Shown: positions 28,207 to 38,074, counted from the first letter of the stretch. The stretch is DNA of 64,000 nucleotides from Pseudoxanthomonas dokdonensis (GCF_001431405.1 NZ_LDJL01000011.1:1-64000); one strand, 5' to 3'. Translations and numbers: made by a program. The notes: generated by a model not told the origin, from the letters alone.

Positions 28207-29001
28207 TCAACGATTGTCGCGTTTGCCCTGGTTGTGCCGGTCCTGGGTGCCGACACTGCCCTGTATCGCACGCATCCGGCTCTCCGCGGAATGCAGTTCG
28301 GTTTCGTTGGCCGCCGAAGCGGTAGTCGCTTCACGCGCCGACGGGTCCGGATGGAATGGATGATCCAGCTTCTGCCATGGCTCGCCCTGGCGCACATGTT
28401 CCTGTTTGGCGGCCAGTAGGGCCCGGGTATTGGCCAGCGCCTGTGCCGGCGTAATCCGCTTGCGCGACGAGCGCGACGTCTTTGGGGCCTTCTTGGCCGT
28501 AGCCTTCTTGGCCGTAGCTTTCTTCGCCGTAGCTTTCTTCGCCGTAGCTTTCTTGACCGTAGCTTTCCTAGCCGTAGCCTTCTTTGCCGTAGCCTTCTTT
28601 GCCGTAGCCTTCTTTGCCGTAGCCTTCTTTGCCGTAGCCTTCTTGGCCGTAGCCTTCTTGGCCGTAGCTTTCCTGGCCGTAGCTTTCTTCGCCGTAGCCT
28701 TCTTGGCCGTAGCTTTCTTGGCCGTAGCTTTCCTGGCCGTAGCTTTCCTGGCCGTAGCTTTCCTGGCCGTAGCTTTCCTGGCCGTAGCTTTCCTGACCGT
28801 AGCCTTCTTGGCCGTAGCTTTCTTGGCCGTGGCCTTCCTGGTCGTCGCCTTCCTGGTCGTAGCTTTCTTGGCCGTGGCCTTCTTGACCGAGGTCTTCCTG
28901 GCTACTGTGTCATCCGAGGCCGACGCGCCGGCCGCTTTCTTGCTGGCCGCGGCCTTGCGCGGTTTGCTGGTGGCGGCCCTGGATTTGCTGGTGATTGCCA
29001 T
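28207..29001 (-). CDS. AlgP/histone H1-like KAT-repeat protein
   Basis: A 264-residue, very basic protein. Residues about 35-170 are some 28 tandem pentapeptides of the form (A/T/V)(K/R)KAT, like the C-terminal tails of Pseudomonas AlgP and eukaryotic H1. Such tails bind DNA without sequence preference. The C-terminal 90 or so residues (from [16 protein letters not shown]) are non-repetitive and include [14 protein letters not shown]. The ATG at 29001 follows GGGAGGG. The repeats are 15 bp at DNA level, so length variation between strains is expected. Confidence 0.85.
   Translation of the reverse strand: MAITSKSRAATSKPRKAAASKKAAGASASDDTVARKTSVKKATAKKATTRKATTRKATAKKATAKKATVRKATARKATARKATARKATARKATAKKATAKKATAKKATARKATAKKATAKKATAKKATAKKATAKKATAKKATARKATVKKATAKKATAKKATAKKATAKKAPKTSRSSRKRITPAQALANTRALLAAKQEHVRQGEPWQKLDHPFHPDPSAREATTASAANETELHSAESRMRAIQGSVGTQDRHNQGKRDNR
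28491..28905. repeat. 15-bp coding repeat array of the AlgP-like gene
   Basis: About 28 degenerate copies of a 15-bp unit (gccgtagctttcttg-like on the plus strand) encode the KAT pentapeptides. Most differ only at synonymous or Lys/Arg-exchanging positions. Confidence 0.85.
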
Positions 29002-29082
29002 ACTGCCCTCCCGGTGGATGGATGGCACCGGGATACCACGGCAAACCTTCAAGGAAAGTGAGCGTCCTCCGATTACCGTCGC

Positions 29083-29703
29083 TCAGCCGCCAAAGCTCGG
29101 GTTGCCCAGTTCCCGCAGGAAATGCGCCAGCACCGCCGGCTCCATCGCGACCATGAACATCACCCCGAACGCGGCACCAGCCAGATGCGCGCCGTGGTTG
29201 ACGTTGTCGCCGCCGCGCTTGTCCATCCAGATGCTGTAACCGATGTAGACCACCGCGAACAGGATCGCCGGCGCCGGGATGAAGAACACGAAAATCCGCG
29301 CCCACGGCTGCAGCAGGATGAAAGCGAACAACACCGCCGAGACCGCGCCCGAGGCACCCAGGCTGCGGTAGTTGGGGTCATTCTGGTGCTTGAGGTAGGT
29401 CGGCAGGATCGACACCACCAGCGCGGCCAGATAGAACAGTGGATAGGTCAGCCGGCTGCCGGTGATTTCGGTCATCACCTGCTCGATCAGGCCGCCAAAG
29501 AAATACAGCGTGACCATGTTGAACAACAGATGCATGACGTCGGCATGGATGAAGCCATAAGTCAGCAGCCTGTCGTACTGCTTGTGCCGCTGGATTGCCG
29601 GCGGCCACAGGATCAGGCGCCCGGCCAGCGCCGGATTGCGGAAGGCCAGGAACGACACCAGCACGGTGATGGCGATGATGGCCAGGTTGATCGGCGATTG
29701 CAT
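29083..29703 (-). CDS. Rhomboid-family intramembrane serine protease
   Basis: A 206-residue, six-helix membrane protein. It has the catalytic serine motif GASGAVS (residues about 116-122) and a catalytic His in [12 protein letters not shown] near residue 175. The HLLFN motif in the second helix forms the oxyanion region. It cleaves within or near membrane segments; no substrate is evident nearby. It begins 9 bp after the POT transporter gene on the same strand, so the two are probably co-transcribed. Confidence 0.92.
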   Translation of the reverse strand: MQSPINLAIIAITVLVSFLAFRNPALAGRLILWPPAIQRHKQYDRLLTYGFIHADVMHLLFNMVTLYFFGGLIEQVMTEITGSRLTYPLFYLAALVVSILPTYLKHQNDPNYRSLGASGAVSAVLFAFILLQPWARIFVFFIPAPAILFAVVYIGYSIWMDKRGGDNVNHGAHLAGAAFGVMFMVAMEPAVLAHFLRELGNPSFGG

Positions 29704-29712
29704 GCAATGTCC

Positions 29713-31287
29713 TCAGGCGGCGCGGTAGTTGTCCTGCATCGGATAGCGACGGGCGTACAGTGCGAACACCAGCGCCGCGACGAACGCGAACAGGGCAAAG
29801 AAGAACATCAGGAAGGCCGGCTCGCTGAGGCCGGTGCTGGCGATGTGCGCGGTCACCGCATCATTGCGCACCGCTGCGTTGGTCAGCAGCACCCACAGAT
29901 TGCCGTACGACACCGACAGCAGCCAGAAACTCATGATGGTGCCCTTCATCTGCTTCGGCGCCTGGCTGTAGGCAAATTCCAGACCGGTCGCCGAGACCAG
30001 CACTTCGCCAAAAGTCAGCAACGCATACGGCAGGATCTGCCAGGCCAGCGACACCGGGTCGCCACCGTCGATCCACAGCTGGATGATGCCGGCGACAATC
30101 CACGCCAGCCCCGACACCGCCACCCCGAAACCCATCCGCCGCAACGCGGTCGGCTCGATGCCGAACCGGCGCAGCAGCGGGTACAGCACCACGTTGTTGA
30201 ACGGAATCAGCAGCATCACCAGAATCGGGTTCAATGCCTGCATCTGCGCCGCTTCCTTGACCAGCCAGCTCGGCCACCACCAGGCATCGTGCGGCACCTG
30301 CATGGTCGCGCCCTGCAACACCCAGGTCGAGGCTTTCTGGTCGAACAGCGACCAGAACGGGGTCACCAGCGCGAACACGATCAGGATGCGCAGCACCGCG
30401 CGCACGCCTTCGATCGCTGCCGGCGGATGCAGCGAACCGACCCGGTCCAGTTGCATCGAGGCGCCGATGCTGACCAGTGCGATCAGCACCGCCAGGCCAA
30501 TCAGGATCGCTTCAACCACACCCAGCAGCGGAATCAGCGCCAGCGAGGCGATCGCCAGTACCACGCCCATCGCGCCAACCACGCTGCCGGCGCCGCGCTG
30601 GCCCGGCAGGGTCAACGCGGTCCGCAGCACTGCCATGAAGCCATGCGGATCGGCCGGCGACGGCGGTACGTTGACGTACTTCCTGCGCCCCATCCAGAAG
30701 ATGACGGTGGCGATGAACATCAGGATGCCGGGAATGCCGAAGGCGATGCTGGGACCATAGTTGCGCAGGAACAGCGGCATCAGCAGCGAGGCGAAGAACG
30801 AACCGAAGTTGATGGTCCAGTAGAACGCGTCGTAGACAACCTTGGCCAGGTGCTTGTTGCTCTGGTCGAACTGATCACCGACAAACGCCGACACCAGCGG
30901 CTTGATCCCGCCCGAGCCGAGGGCGATCAGGAACAGGCCGGTGTAGAAGCCTGTGCGGTTTTCCTCGAACACGGCCAGGCAGGCGTGGCCGGCGCAGTAC
31001 ACCAGCGACAGCCACAACACCGTGTTGTACTTGCCGAAGAAGCGATCCGACAGCCAGCCACCCAGCAGCGGGAAGAAATAAACCCCGATGACGAAGGTGT
31101 GGAAGATGTCCTTGGCATGGCCGCCGCGGTCGGCTTCCGGCAGGTAGGCCAGCAGGATGCTGCTGACCAGGAACGGCACCAGGATGTTGCGCATGCCATA
31201 GAAGCTGAAACGTTCGCAGGCTTCGTTGCCGATGATGTAGGGAATCTGGCGCGGCAGGCGCCCGTTGGCTTCAATTGTCGTGCTCAT
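29713..31287 (-). CDS. POT/PTR-family proton-coupled oligopeptide transporter
   Basis: A 524-residue major-facilitator-fold protein with 12-14 helices. The PTR2 signatures ACERFSFYGMRNIL (N-terminus), GGWLSDRFFGKYNT and FYWTINFGSFFASLL are present. It imports di- and tripeptides with protons. It diverges from an M14 carboxypeptidase gene and precedes the rhomboid gene, so a peptide-use context is reasonable. The ATG at 31287 is chosen because it starts just before the conserved RLPRQIPYIIGNE segment. Confidence 0.93.
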   Translation of the reverse strand: MSTTIEANGRLPRQIPYIIGNEACERFSFYGMRNILVPFLVSSILLAYLPEADRGGHAKDIFHTFVIGVYFFPLLGGWLSDRFFGKYNTVLWLSLVYCAGHACLAVFEENRTGFYTGLFLIALGSGGIKPLVSAFVGDQFDQSNKHLAKVVYDAFYWTINFGSFFASLLMPLFLRNYGPSIAFGIPGILMFIATVIFWMGRRKYVNVPPSPADPHGFMAVLRTALTLPGQRGAGSVVGAMGVVLAIASLALIPLLGVVEAILIGLAVLIALVSIGASMQLDRVGSLHPPAAIEGVRAVLRILIVFALVTPFWSLFDQKASTWVLQGATMQVPHDAWWWPSWLVKEAAQMQALNPILVMLLIPFNNVVLYPLLRRFGIEPTALRRMGFGVAVSGLAWIVAGIIQLWIDGGDPVSLAWQILPYALLTFGEVLVSATGLEFAYSQAPKQMKGTIMSFWLLSVSYGNLWVLLTNAAVRNDAVTAHIASTGLSEPAFLMFFFALFAFVAALVFALYARRYPMQDNYRAA

Positions 31288-31438
31288 GCAGCATCCACAG
31301 GCAAATTTGTTAGAGGGTAACGTATCTGCACAGGCCGGGCGAACGGCAATGGTCATGCTGGGCAAAGCGGTCGCTGCTGGGCATCATGGCCGGTGCTTCC
31401 GGTTTCCACCTCTTTGTCCGCCCTTGATGGATGTCGCC

Positions 31439-33211
31439 ATGCCCCGACTGATGCCAACCGCCCTGCTTTCGACCTTGCTGCTGTTCAGCCCGGTGGGCTT
31501 GCCGCCGGCCGCCGCCGCAGACCTCAGCACCCTCTCCGAACGCTCCGGCTTCATCCAGACCGGCCGCTACCCGGAAGTGCTGCAATTGTGCGACGAGTTC
31601 GTCAAGGCGTATCCCAAGGCGGTGCGCTGCATCCAATTTGGCACCACTCCCGAGGGCCGGCCGATGAAGGCGCTGGTGGTCTCCACCAGTGGCGCGCTGA
31701 GTGCCGAGCAGGCTCATCAGCGCAGGCTGCCGGTGGTGCTGATCCAGGGTGGCATCCACGCCGGCGAAATCGATGGCAAGGACGCCGGTTTCCTGGCCCT
31801 GCGCGAACTGCTGGAAGGCAAGGCCGCGCCCGGCGTGCTGGACAAGCTGGTCTGGGTGTTCGTGCCGGTGTTCAACATCGACGGCCATGAGCGCTTTGCC
31901 GCCTGGAACCGCCCCAACCAGCGCGGCCCGGCCGAGATGGGCTGGCGCACCACCGCCCAGAACTTCAACCTCAACCGCGATTACCTGAAAGCCGACAGCG
32001 CGGAAATGCAGGCGATGCTGGCGCTGGTCAACCAGTGGGATCCGCTGGCCTACGTTGATTTGCACGTCACCGATGGCGCCAAGTTCCAGCACGATATCTC
32101 GATCCAGGTCGAACCGATCCATGCCGGCGATCCGCAACTGCGTGCCAGCGGCCGCGCCCTGCGCGACAACGTGATCGCCGAGCTGGCGGCGGCCGGCTCG
32201 TTGCCACTGCCCTATTACCCGTCGTTCGTGGTCCGTGATGACCCGGCTTCCGGTTTCGAGGACAGCGTGGCACCGCCACGTTTCTCGCACGGTTATTTCC
32301 AGCTGCGCAACCGCATCGGCATGCTGGTCGAAACCCATTCGTGGAAGGAATACCCGGTGCGGGTGCGGATCACCCGCAACACCATCGTCTCGGTGCTGCA
32401 GCAGATGGCCGAGGACGGCCAGGACTGGCAGGCGGTGGCGCAGGCCGCCGACCAGCGCGCCAGATCGTTGGCTGGCAGCCCGGTGGCGTTGAGTTACAAG
32501 ACCGGCCCGGCCTCGCACATCGTCGATTTCCAGGGCTATGCCTACTCGCGCACGCCATCGGAAGTGTCCGGCACGCTGATGACCCGCTATGACGAAAGCC
32601 AGCCGCAGGTATGGAAGGTGCCGCTGCGCGATGACATCCAGCCGGATGTGGTCGTCGACGCACCCGGGGCCGGCTATCTGGTCCCCGCCGCGCACGCGGC
32701 CTGGGTTGCTGAAAAACTGCGCCAGCACGGGGTCGAGTTCCGCCGTCTGGGCGCGCAGGCCGCTGTGGCCACCGACGTGTTCCGCGCTGACAGCAGCACG
32801 TTTGCCGGCGATTCGATGGAGAGCCACCAGCGCTTGAAAGTGACCGGCCAGTGGCGGCCGGAACGCCATGACATCGTCGCCGGCTCGCTGTTCGTGCCCA
32901 TCGCCCAGCCCAGGGCGCGACTGGTGATGGCCTTGCTGGAACCCGATGCACCGGACTCGCTGCTGGCCTGGGGCGAGTTCAACAATGCCTTCGAGCGCAA
33001 GGAATACATGGAGGATTACGTGGCCGAGGATGTGGCGCGGGAGATGCTGCGCGACCCGGCGGTCAAGGCCGCATTCGAACAACGCCTGCGCGAGGACGCG
33101 GCGTTTGCCGCCGATCCGGCTGCGCGGCTGGACTTCTTCTACCAGCGGCACGCCTCATGGGATCAGCAGTACAACCTCTATCCGGTGATGCGACTGGATC
33201 AGGTGCCCTGA
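31439..33211 (+). CDS. Secreted M14-family zinc carboxypeptidase
   Basis: A 590-residue protein with a signal peptide (ends near PPAAAA). The M14 zinc ligands are H107 and E110 in HAGEIDGKDAG and H209 in YVDLHVTDG; NLNRDY and a later Glu region complete the fold. The C-terminal half holds an additional domain typical of large gammaproteobacterial M14 proteins. The start could also be ATG 31427, 12 bp upstream. It diverges from the POT transporter. Confidence 0.9.
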   Translation: MPRLMPTALLSTLLLFSPVGLPPAAAADLSTLSERSGFIQTGRYPEVLQLCDEFVKAYPKAVRCIQFGTTPEGRPMKALVVSTSGALSAEQAHQRRLPVVLIQGGIHAGEIDGKDAGFLALRELLEGKAAPGVLDKLVWVFVPVFNIDGHERFAAWNRPNQRGPAEMGWRTTAQNFNLNRDYLKADSAEMQAMLALVNQWDPLAYVDLHVTDGAKFQHDISIQVEPIHAGDPQLRASGRALRDNVIAELAAAGSLPLPYYPSFVVRDDPASGFEDSVAPPRFSHGYFQLRNRIGMLVETHSWKEYPVRVRITRNTIVSVLQQMAEDGQDWQAVAQAADQRARSLAGSPVALSYKTGPASHIVDFQGYAYSRTPSEVSGTLMTRYDESQPQVWKVPLRDDIQPDVVVDAPGAGYLVPAAHAAWVAEKLRQHGVEFRRLGAQAAVATDVFRADSSTFAGDSMESHQRLKVTGQWRPERHDIVAGSLFVPIAQPRARLVMALLEPDAPDSLLAWGEFNNAFERKEYMEDYVAEDVAREMLRDPAVKAAFEQRLREDAAFAADPAARLDFFYQRHASWDQQYNLYPVMRLDQVP

Positions 33212-33249
33212 GCCATGCCCGCCGACGGCGCGCGGCCACCGGCACGCAA

Positions 33250-34002
33250 TCAATAACCGCTCATCACCCCGGGCCGGGGACTGCCATCGCCCAGGGTGTG
33301 CTCGGTCAGGTCCACGCCGAGCTCGGTCAACACCTCGCGTTGTTGCGGTAACGGGGTGCGGGCGATGCGCTCCTCGATCCGTGCCAGTCGCTCGAATGCC
33401 GGCAACGCCCACGCCCGTTGCAGCAGCACCGCCACCCGTGGCCAGCGCTGCGCGTCCACCTGGTAACGGACAAAGGAGGCATTGCGAAAGAAGCTGGCAA
33501 TGGTGATGTCGGCCATCGACAGATCACCGGTGATCCAGCCCTGCTCCGGCAGCTGTGACTGCAGATAGTCCAGCGCCTGTGGCAGTTCGCGATCACGGGC
33601 CTTGGCAAACACCGCCTCGTCGGTGCTCTGGTTGAACAGGAAGCGCTTCAGTCCTTTCTCGAAGAACATCCGCCGGATGATGACCTCGCCCAGTCGCGAA
33701 TCGCAGTATTCCTCCAGCCAGCGCACCCGCGCCCGTTGCCGTGGGTCGGCCGGATACACCGGCGCCTGCGGGTGCGCGTCCTGCAGGTATTCGCAGATGA
33801 CGGTGGAGTCATTCAGCACCAGCTCGCCATCGATGAGTACCGGAATCCGGCGCAGCGGACTGATCCGCGAAAACTCCTCGTTGCCAACGAACGGCGCGAT
33901 CGGGTCCAGCCGGTAGGCCAGCCCTTTCAGATCCATGCAGACCAGCACCTTGCGCACGTACGGGGAAAGCGGATTGCCAATGATCGTGTACTGGCTGGTC
34001 AT
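33250..34002 (-). CDS. Glutathione S-transferase family protein
   Basis: A 250-residue protein with an N-terminal thioredoxin-like GST domain (SPYVRKVLVCMDLKGLAY, residues about 9-26, and IPVLIDGELVLNDSTVICEYL). An all-helical C-terminal domain includes the SMADITIASFF N-capping motif. The substrate is unknown. The ATG at 34002 has AAGGAAC about 6 nt upstream; longer in-frame extensions are not supported. It is convergent with the M14 peptidase gene. Confidence 0.9.
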   Translation of the reverse strand: MTSQYTIIGNPLSPYVRKVLVCMDLKGLAYRLDPIAPFVGNEEFSRISPLRRIPVLIDGELVLNDSTVICEYLQDAHPQAPVYPADPRQRARVRWLEEYCDSRLGEVIIRRMFFEKGLKRFLFNQSTDEAVFAKARDRELPQALDYLQSQLPEQGWITGDLSMADITIASFFRNASFVRYQVDAQRWPRVAVLLQRAWALPAFERLARIEERIARTPLPQQREVLTELGVDLTEHTLGDGSPRPGVMSGY

Positions 34003-34292
34003 GTCTGTTCCTTGTGTATCGAGAGGCGGCGGCCGATCCGGCCAGGGGTCCATCCTAGAACGAGTCGGCAGGTCGCTGGCAAGTCCGCGCCAACGCTGGC
34101 ACCGGGATGGCGCCTTCGTGGCTGCGTTGCGTTGCGTTAGTGCATCGTCTGGCTGGGATGGGTGGCACGTCATCGGATCCCCGGTTGCATGGCAACGCAG
34201 GTATCGCGTGGTCGGGTTCCGCACGTGGCCGCGCTTGCCGACAGTTAACACGCACATCGGTATGCTGCCCCGGTATTCCCGGAGAGGACGCC

Positions 34293-34841
34293 ATGCTGCC
34301 GCCGCCACGCAAACGCCGTAGACACAGCCGCTCACGACACGGACGCTCGCGCAAGCCGTTTTTCTTGATCCTGTTGCTGCTGATCGTGGTCGGCGCCGGT
34401 TACTGGTACCAGCAACGTGCAGGCTGGGCAGGCGACGAATCGCCAGCGGTGGTGGCCGATGCGGCAACCCCGGCAGCGGCCAGGGTCGAGGACGGCCGCG
34501 TGGTCGCGCCGCTGGCCCTGCCCGATGTCAGCCAGACCAGTCCGGAAGCCGCGTCACTGCCGGCGTTCCTGCCGGCCGAAGCGCGGCAGACCCTGCAGCT
34601 GATTGCACGCGGAGGCCCGTTTCCGCATCGCCAGGACGGCAGCGTGTTCGCCAATCGCGAAGCACGCCTGCCGGCCAGGCCACGCGGCTATTACCACGAG
34701 TACACGGTGGACACGCCCGGGCTGGACCATCGCGGCACCCGCCGCATCGTCACCGGCGGCCAGCCGCCAGAGGTCTACTACTACACCGATGACCACTACG
34801 AGAGTTTCCGCTCGTTCCAACCGACAGGCACTCGCCCATGA
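34293..34841 (+). CDS. Membrane-anchored or exported barnase-type ribonuclease
   Basis: A 182-residue protein. A basic N-terminus and one membrane helix (about residues 22-38) export or anchor the enzyme, followed by a linker. The guanyl-specific ribonuclease N1/barnase domain occupies residues about 100-177. The catalytic set is visible: E136 (YYHEYTV), R150-R151 (GTRRIVTGG) and H168 (TDDHYESF). ATG 34293 has GGAGAGGA upstream. The gene overlaps the downstream barstar gene by 4 bp (ATGA), as expected for an enzyme-inhibitor pair. Confidence 0.9.
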   Translation: MLPPPRKRRRHSRSRHGRSRKPFFLILLLLIVVGAGYWYQQRAGWAGDESPAVVADAATPAAARVEDGRVVAPLALPDVSQTSPEAASLPAFLPAEARQTLQLIARGGPFPHRQDGSVFANREARLPARPRGYYHEYTVDTPGLDHRGTRRIVTGGQPPEVYYYTDDHYESFRSFQPTGTRP

Positions 34842-35275
34842 CTGAATCCGGCTTTGAACTGGGGCTGGATGATGCCGCCCGTGCCGGCGTGTTCTTCGTC
34901 ACCCACGACGATATCCCGACGCTGGCCGCCGCCGGCCGCGATGCATCGTTGCTGGCCCCACGTATTGATCTGTCCGGCTGCATCAACAAGGCGACGATGA
35001 TGTTGCGGTTTGCCACCGCGCTGGATTTCCCCTCCGGCAGCGGTCGCAACTGGGATGCCTTGTCCGATGCCCTGCGCGATCTGGGCTGGTTGCCGGCCAA
35101 CCAGGGCCTGGTGCTGCTGCTGGAACATGCCGGCGACCTGCGCAGCGCCGACGAACGCAGTTTCGAGACCCTGCTCGATGTGCTCGACGAAGCCAGCCGG
35201 TTCTGGGCCGAACAGAGCACGCCGTTCTGGGCTTTCATCGCCCTGCCCGAGCAGGATTTCAGCGAGCTGTTGTAA
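34838..35275 (+). CDS. Barstar-family ribonuclease inhibitor
   Basis: A 145-residue cytoplasmic protein with the barstar fold. The key helix is SGRNWDALSDALRDLGWL (residues about 67-84), whose aspartate-rich surface plugs the barnase active site. A VLLLEHA strand follows. Its position directly after the ribonuclease with an ATGA overlap supports immunity to the cognate enzyme. At 145 residues it is longer than classical barstar (about 90) because of an N-terminal extension. Confidence 0.9.
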   Translation: MTESGFELGLDDAARAGVFFVTHDDIPTLAAAGRDASLLAPRIDLSGCINKATMMLRFATALDFPSGSGRNWDALSDALRDLGWLPANQGLVLLLEHAGDLRSADERSFETLLDVLDEASRFWAEQSTPFWAFIALPEQDFSELL

Positions 35276-35316
35276 TCATGCTGTCGTAGGCGCTATCCAT
35301 TTTTGCCCTCGTCCTG

Positions 35317-35436
35317 GTAGAGCGGAGCTTGCTCCGCTGAAGCAACCCGGCTCTGAAGCACCCAGCATTTGAAGCTCCCGGCATTCGACCAAATTCGGTC
35401 GTTGCGGCAAACGCAGCGGAGCGAGCTCCGCTCTAC
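35317..35436. repeat. SMAG/GTAG-type palindromic dimer
   Basis: It starts GTAG agcggagcttgctccgct (35317-35338). After a 75-bp spacer the inverted arm agcggagcgagctccgctctac ends at 35436. This is the CGGAGC-stem variant of the element seen at 1-159. Confidence 0.85.
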
Positions 35437-35482
35437 CGGATCCGCCCTTACGCGCAGCGGCGATTGCTGCGATCATGCCGGC

Positions 35483-36871
35483 ATGACCATCTCCTCCCCT
35501 GATTTCAGCGCGCTGGCGCTGTCCCCCTCCCTGCTGCCGGGCATCGACGCGCTGGGCTATACCGTGATGACGCCGGTGCAGGCGCAGAGCCTGCCGGCGA
35601 TTCTGGAAGGACGCGACGTCATCGCCCAGGCACCGACCGGCAGTGGCAAGACCGCCGCTTTCGGCCTGGGCCTGCTGCAACGGCTGGACCCGGGCCTGAG
35701 CCGGGCGCAGGCGCTGGTGCTGTGCCCGACCCGTGAACTGGCCGATCAGGTCGGCAAGCAGATCCGCACGCTGGCGGTCGGCATTCCCAACCTGAAGGTG
35801 TCGCTGCTGTGTGGCGGCATGCCGCTGGGGCCGCAGATCAGTTCGTTGGAAGCACACGATCCGCAGGTGGTGGTCGGCACCCCCGGCCGCATCCAGGAGC
35901 TGACCCGCAAGAAGGTGCTGCACCTGGGCGGGATACGCACGCTGGTGCTGGACGAAGCCGACCGCATGCTCGACATGGGCTTCGAGGAGCCTATCCGCGA
36001 AATCGTCGCCCGCACCCCGGGCAATCGCCTCAGCCTGCTGTTTTCAGCGACCTTTCCCGACAGTATCCGCGCGATCGCCCAGTCGATGCTGCGCAACCCG
36101 GTCGAGGTCACCGTGGCTGGCGGCGAGCGACCACTGGATATCGAGCAGGTTTTCCACGAGGTCGAGCCGGCGCGCAAGCAGACCGCGCTGGCCGGCTTGC
36201 TGTACCTGCACAAGCCCGAATCGACGGTAGTGTTCTGCAACACCCGCAAGGACGTTGATGAAGTAGCCGAATCGCTGCGCCATTTCGGCTTTTCGGCGCT
36301 GGCCCTGCATGGCGACATGGAGCAGCGTGATCGCGACGAGGTGCTGGTGCGCTTCGCCAACCGCAGTTGCAATGTACTGGTGGCCAGCGATGTGGCCGCG
36401 CGCGGGCTGGATATCGACGACCTCGCCGCGGTGGTCAACTACGAGTTGCCCAGCGATCCGGATACCTATGTGCACCGCATCGGTCGTACCGGCCGCGCCG
36501 GTCGCAAGGGGCTGGCCCTGAACCTGTGCGCGCCACGCGAAATCGGTCGCACCGCCTCGCTGGAAGAACGCAGCGGCCAGTCGCTGCAGTGGCAGCGCAT
36601 GATCCCGGTGGCGCCGAAAGCACGCAGCGCACCGCAGGCGGCGATGATCACCCTGCGCATCGATGCCGGCAAGACCGACAAACTGCGCCCCGGCGATGTC
36701 CTTGGCGCACTGACCGGCGAGGCCGGGCTGGCCGCCAGCCAGATCGGCAAGATCGCCATCTTCGCCACCCGTTCGTATGTCGCCGTCGCCCGCGACCATG
36801 CCGACAGGGCGCTCGAACGTCTGAACAAGGGCAGGATCAAGGGCCGCAGCTTCCGCGTCCGCAAGCTGTAG
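35483..36871 (+). CDS. dbpA: ATP-dependent RNA helicase DbpA
   Basis: DEAD-box helicase for 23S rRNA maturation, 462 residues. Walker A is APTGSGKT (residues 50-57). PTRELA, VVGTPGR, VLDEADRML and SATF follow in order. The helicase C domain has VASDVAARGLDI and HRIGRTGRAGRKG. The C-terminal RNA-binding domain (KLRPGDVLGALTGEAGL) matches the DbpA-specific rRNA hairpin binder. Upstream in-frame sequence to 35369 runs through the SMAG element and is not coding. Confidence 0.94.
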   Translation: MTISSPDFSALALSPSLLPGIDALGYTVMTPVQAQSLPAILEGRDVIAQAPTGSGKTAAFGLGLLQRLDPGLSRAQALVLCPTRELADQVGKQIRTLAVGIPNLKVSLLCGGMPLGPQISSLEAHDPQVVVGTPGRIQELTRKKVLHLGGIRTLVLDEADRMLDMGFEEPIREIVARTPGNRLSLLFSATFPDSIRAIAQSMLRNPVEVTVAGGERPLDIEQVFHEVEPARKQTALAGLLYLHKPESTVVFCNTRKDVDEVAESLRHFGFSALALHGDMEQRDRDEVLVRFANRSCNVLVASDVAARGLDIDDLAAVVNYELPSDPDTYVHRIGRTGRAGRKGLALNLCAPREIGRTASLEERSGQSLQWQRMIPVAPKARSAPQAAMITLRIDAGKTDKLRPGDVLGALTGEAGLAASQIGKIAIFATRSYVAVARDHADRALERLNKGRIKGRSFRVRKL

Positions 36872-36934
36872 CACCGTGCGGCGGCAGCGCGCCGGTGTGG
36901 CCGGCAACATCGTCCGCGGCGCATACTGCCGTCC

Positions 36935-38035
36935 ATGCCCGCCCCCACCCTGGATGATCTGCGTCGCTACGCGATTGCGCGCAGCCTGTTCAAACCGACC
37001 ACGCTGAGCCAGGCGATCAATCGCCTCGGCTTCGTCCAGGCCGACCCGATCCGGGCGCCGGCGCGGGCCCAGGATCTGATCCTGCACCAGCGGGTCAAGG
37101 ACTATCGCGCCGGCGATCTGGAACGCCGCTACCGGCGCCTGGCGGTGGAGGAAGACTGCTTCGTCAATTACGGTTTCCTGCCGCGCCGGCACCTGCCACT
37201 GCTGCATCCGCGCAGCCCGCGCCGACGCTGGGACGCCGCGACCGAAGCCCAGGCGCGGGAGGTGCTCGACTACGCACGTACACGCCGCCTGACCCATCCG
37301 CGCGACGTGCAGCAGGCATTCGATCATGGTTCCATCCAGGGCTACTGGGGCAACCAGCTCAATGCCGGGACCCATCTGCTCGATGGCCTGCATTACCGCG
37401 GCCAGCTGCGGGTCGCCCATCGCGCCTCCGGCACCCGCGTCTACACGCCGGTGCAGCATCAGCCCGGCGATGACAGTCCCGCCACGCGTGAGCAGCGTGC
37501 GGCGCGGCTGGTTGACCTGATCGTGCAGCTGTATGCGCCGCTGCCGGCGCCGAGCCTTGGCTATCTGGTGACGCTGTTGCGCTATGGCGCGCCGGATCTG
37601 CAGGCCCAGGCACGCAGCGTGGTACGCGCTGCCCGCCAGCGCTACGCGCATGCCGACGCCGGCGGCCAGACCTGGTTCTGGCCCATCGATGAGAATCCAC
37701 GCTCACGTCGCTACGCCGCGGACACCGGGCTACGCCTGCTGGCGCCGTTCGATCCGGTGGTCTGGGATCGGCGGCGCTTCGAGTTGTTCTGGGGCTGGAG
37801 CTACAGGTTCGAAGCCTACACGCCACCGGCCAGGCGACGGATGGGCCATTACGCGCTGCCCGTGTTGTGGCGCCAGCAAGTCATCGGCTGGGCCAATCTG
37901 AAAGTCGAAAACGGACAGCTGCTGCATCAGCTGGGGTTCGCCACTACCGCTCCGCGCGACGATGAGCTGCAACCGGCGCTGGCGCAGGCTTTGCAGCGGA
38001 TGCGGGTGTTCCTCGGCCTCGATGAGCAGGCTTGA
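36935..38035 (+). CDS. YcaQ/AlkZ-like winged-helix DNA glycosylase (HTH_42)
   Basis: A 366-residue protein of the HTH_42 family. YcaQ and AlkZ members are monofunctional DNA glycosylases that unhook interstrand crosslinks or remove bulky alkylated bases. The family catalytic QxD/QxQ motif is QAD at residues 35-37 (GFVQADPIRAPARAQDLIL), of the YcaQ kind. Three winged-helix modules are expected; LLAPFDPVVWDRRRFELFWGW is the conserved C-terminal block. It lies 63 bp after dbpA and may share its transcript. Confidence 0.85.
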   Translation: MPAPTLDDLRRYAIARSLFKPTTLSQAINRLGFVQADPIRAPARAQDLILHQRVKDYRAGDLERRYRRLAVEEDCFVNYGFLPRRHLPLLHPRSPRRRWDAATEAQAREVLDYARTRRLTHPRDVQQAFDHGSIQGYWGNQLNAGTHLLDGLHYRGQLRVAHRASGTRVYTPVQHQPGDDSPATREQRAARLVDLIVQLYAPLPAPSLGYLVTLLRYGAPDLQAQARSVVRAARQRYAHADAGGQTWFWPIDENPRSRRYAADTGLRLLAPFDPVVWDRRRFELFWGWSYRFEAYTPPARRRMGHYALPVLWRQQVIGWANLKVENGQLLHQLGFATTAPRDDELQPALAQALQRMRVFLGLDEQA

Positions 38036-38074
38036 CCGGCAACCCGGTCGGACAGCGCAGCCAGAACGCCACCC

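Noticed and set aside
27836-28210. 124-codon minus-strand ORF over the small hypothetical gene
   Set aside because: No ribosome site, and it overlaps entirely with the plus-strand gene that has GGAG and a plausible protein.
29122-31320. 732-codon plus-strand ORF
   Set aside because: Antisense to the POT transporter and rhomboid genes; very His/Gln/Arg-rich, as expected from reverse-complemented membrane codons.
31310-33151. 613-codon minus-strand ORF
   Set aside because: Antisense to the M14 carboxypeptidase gene; no recognisable domain.
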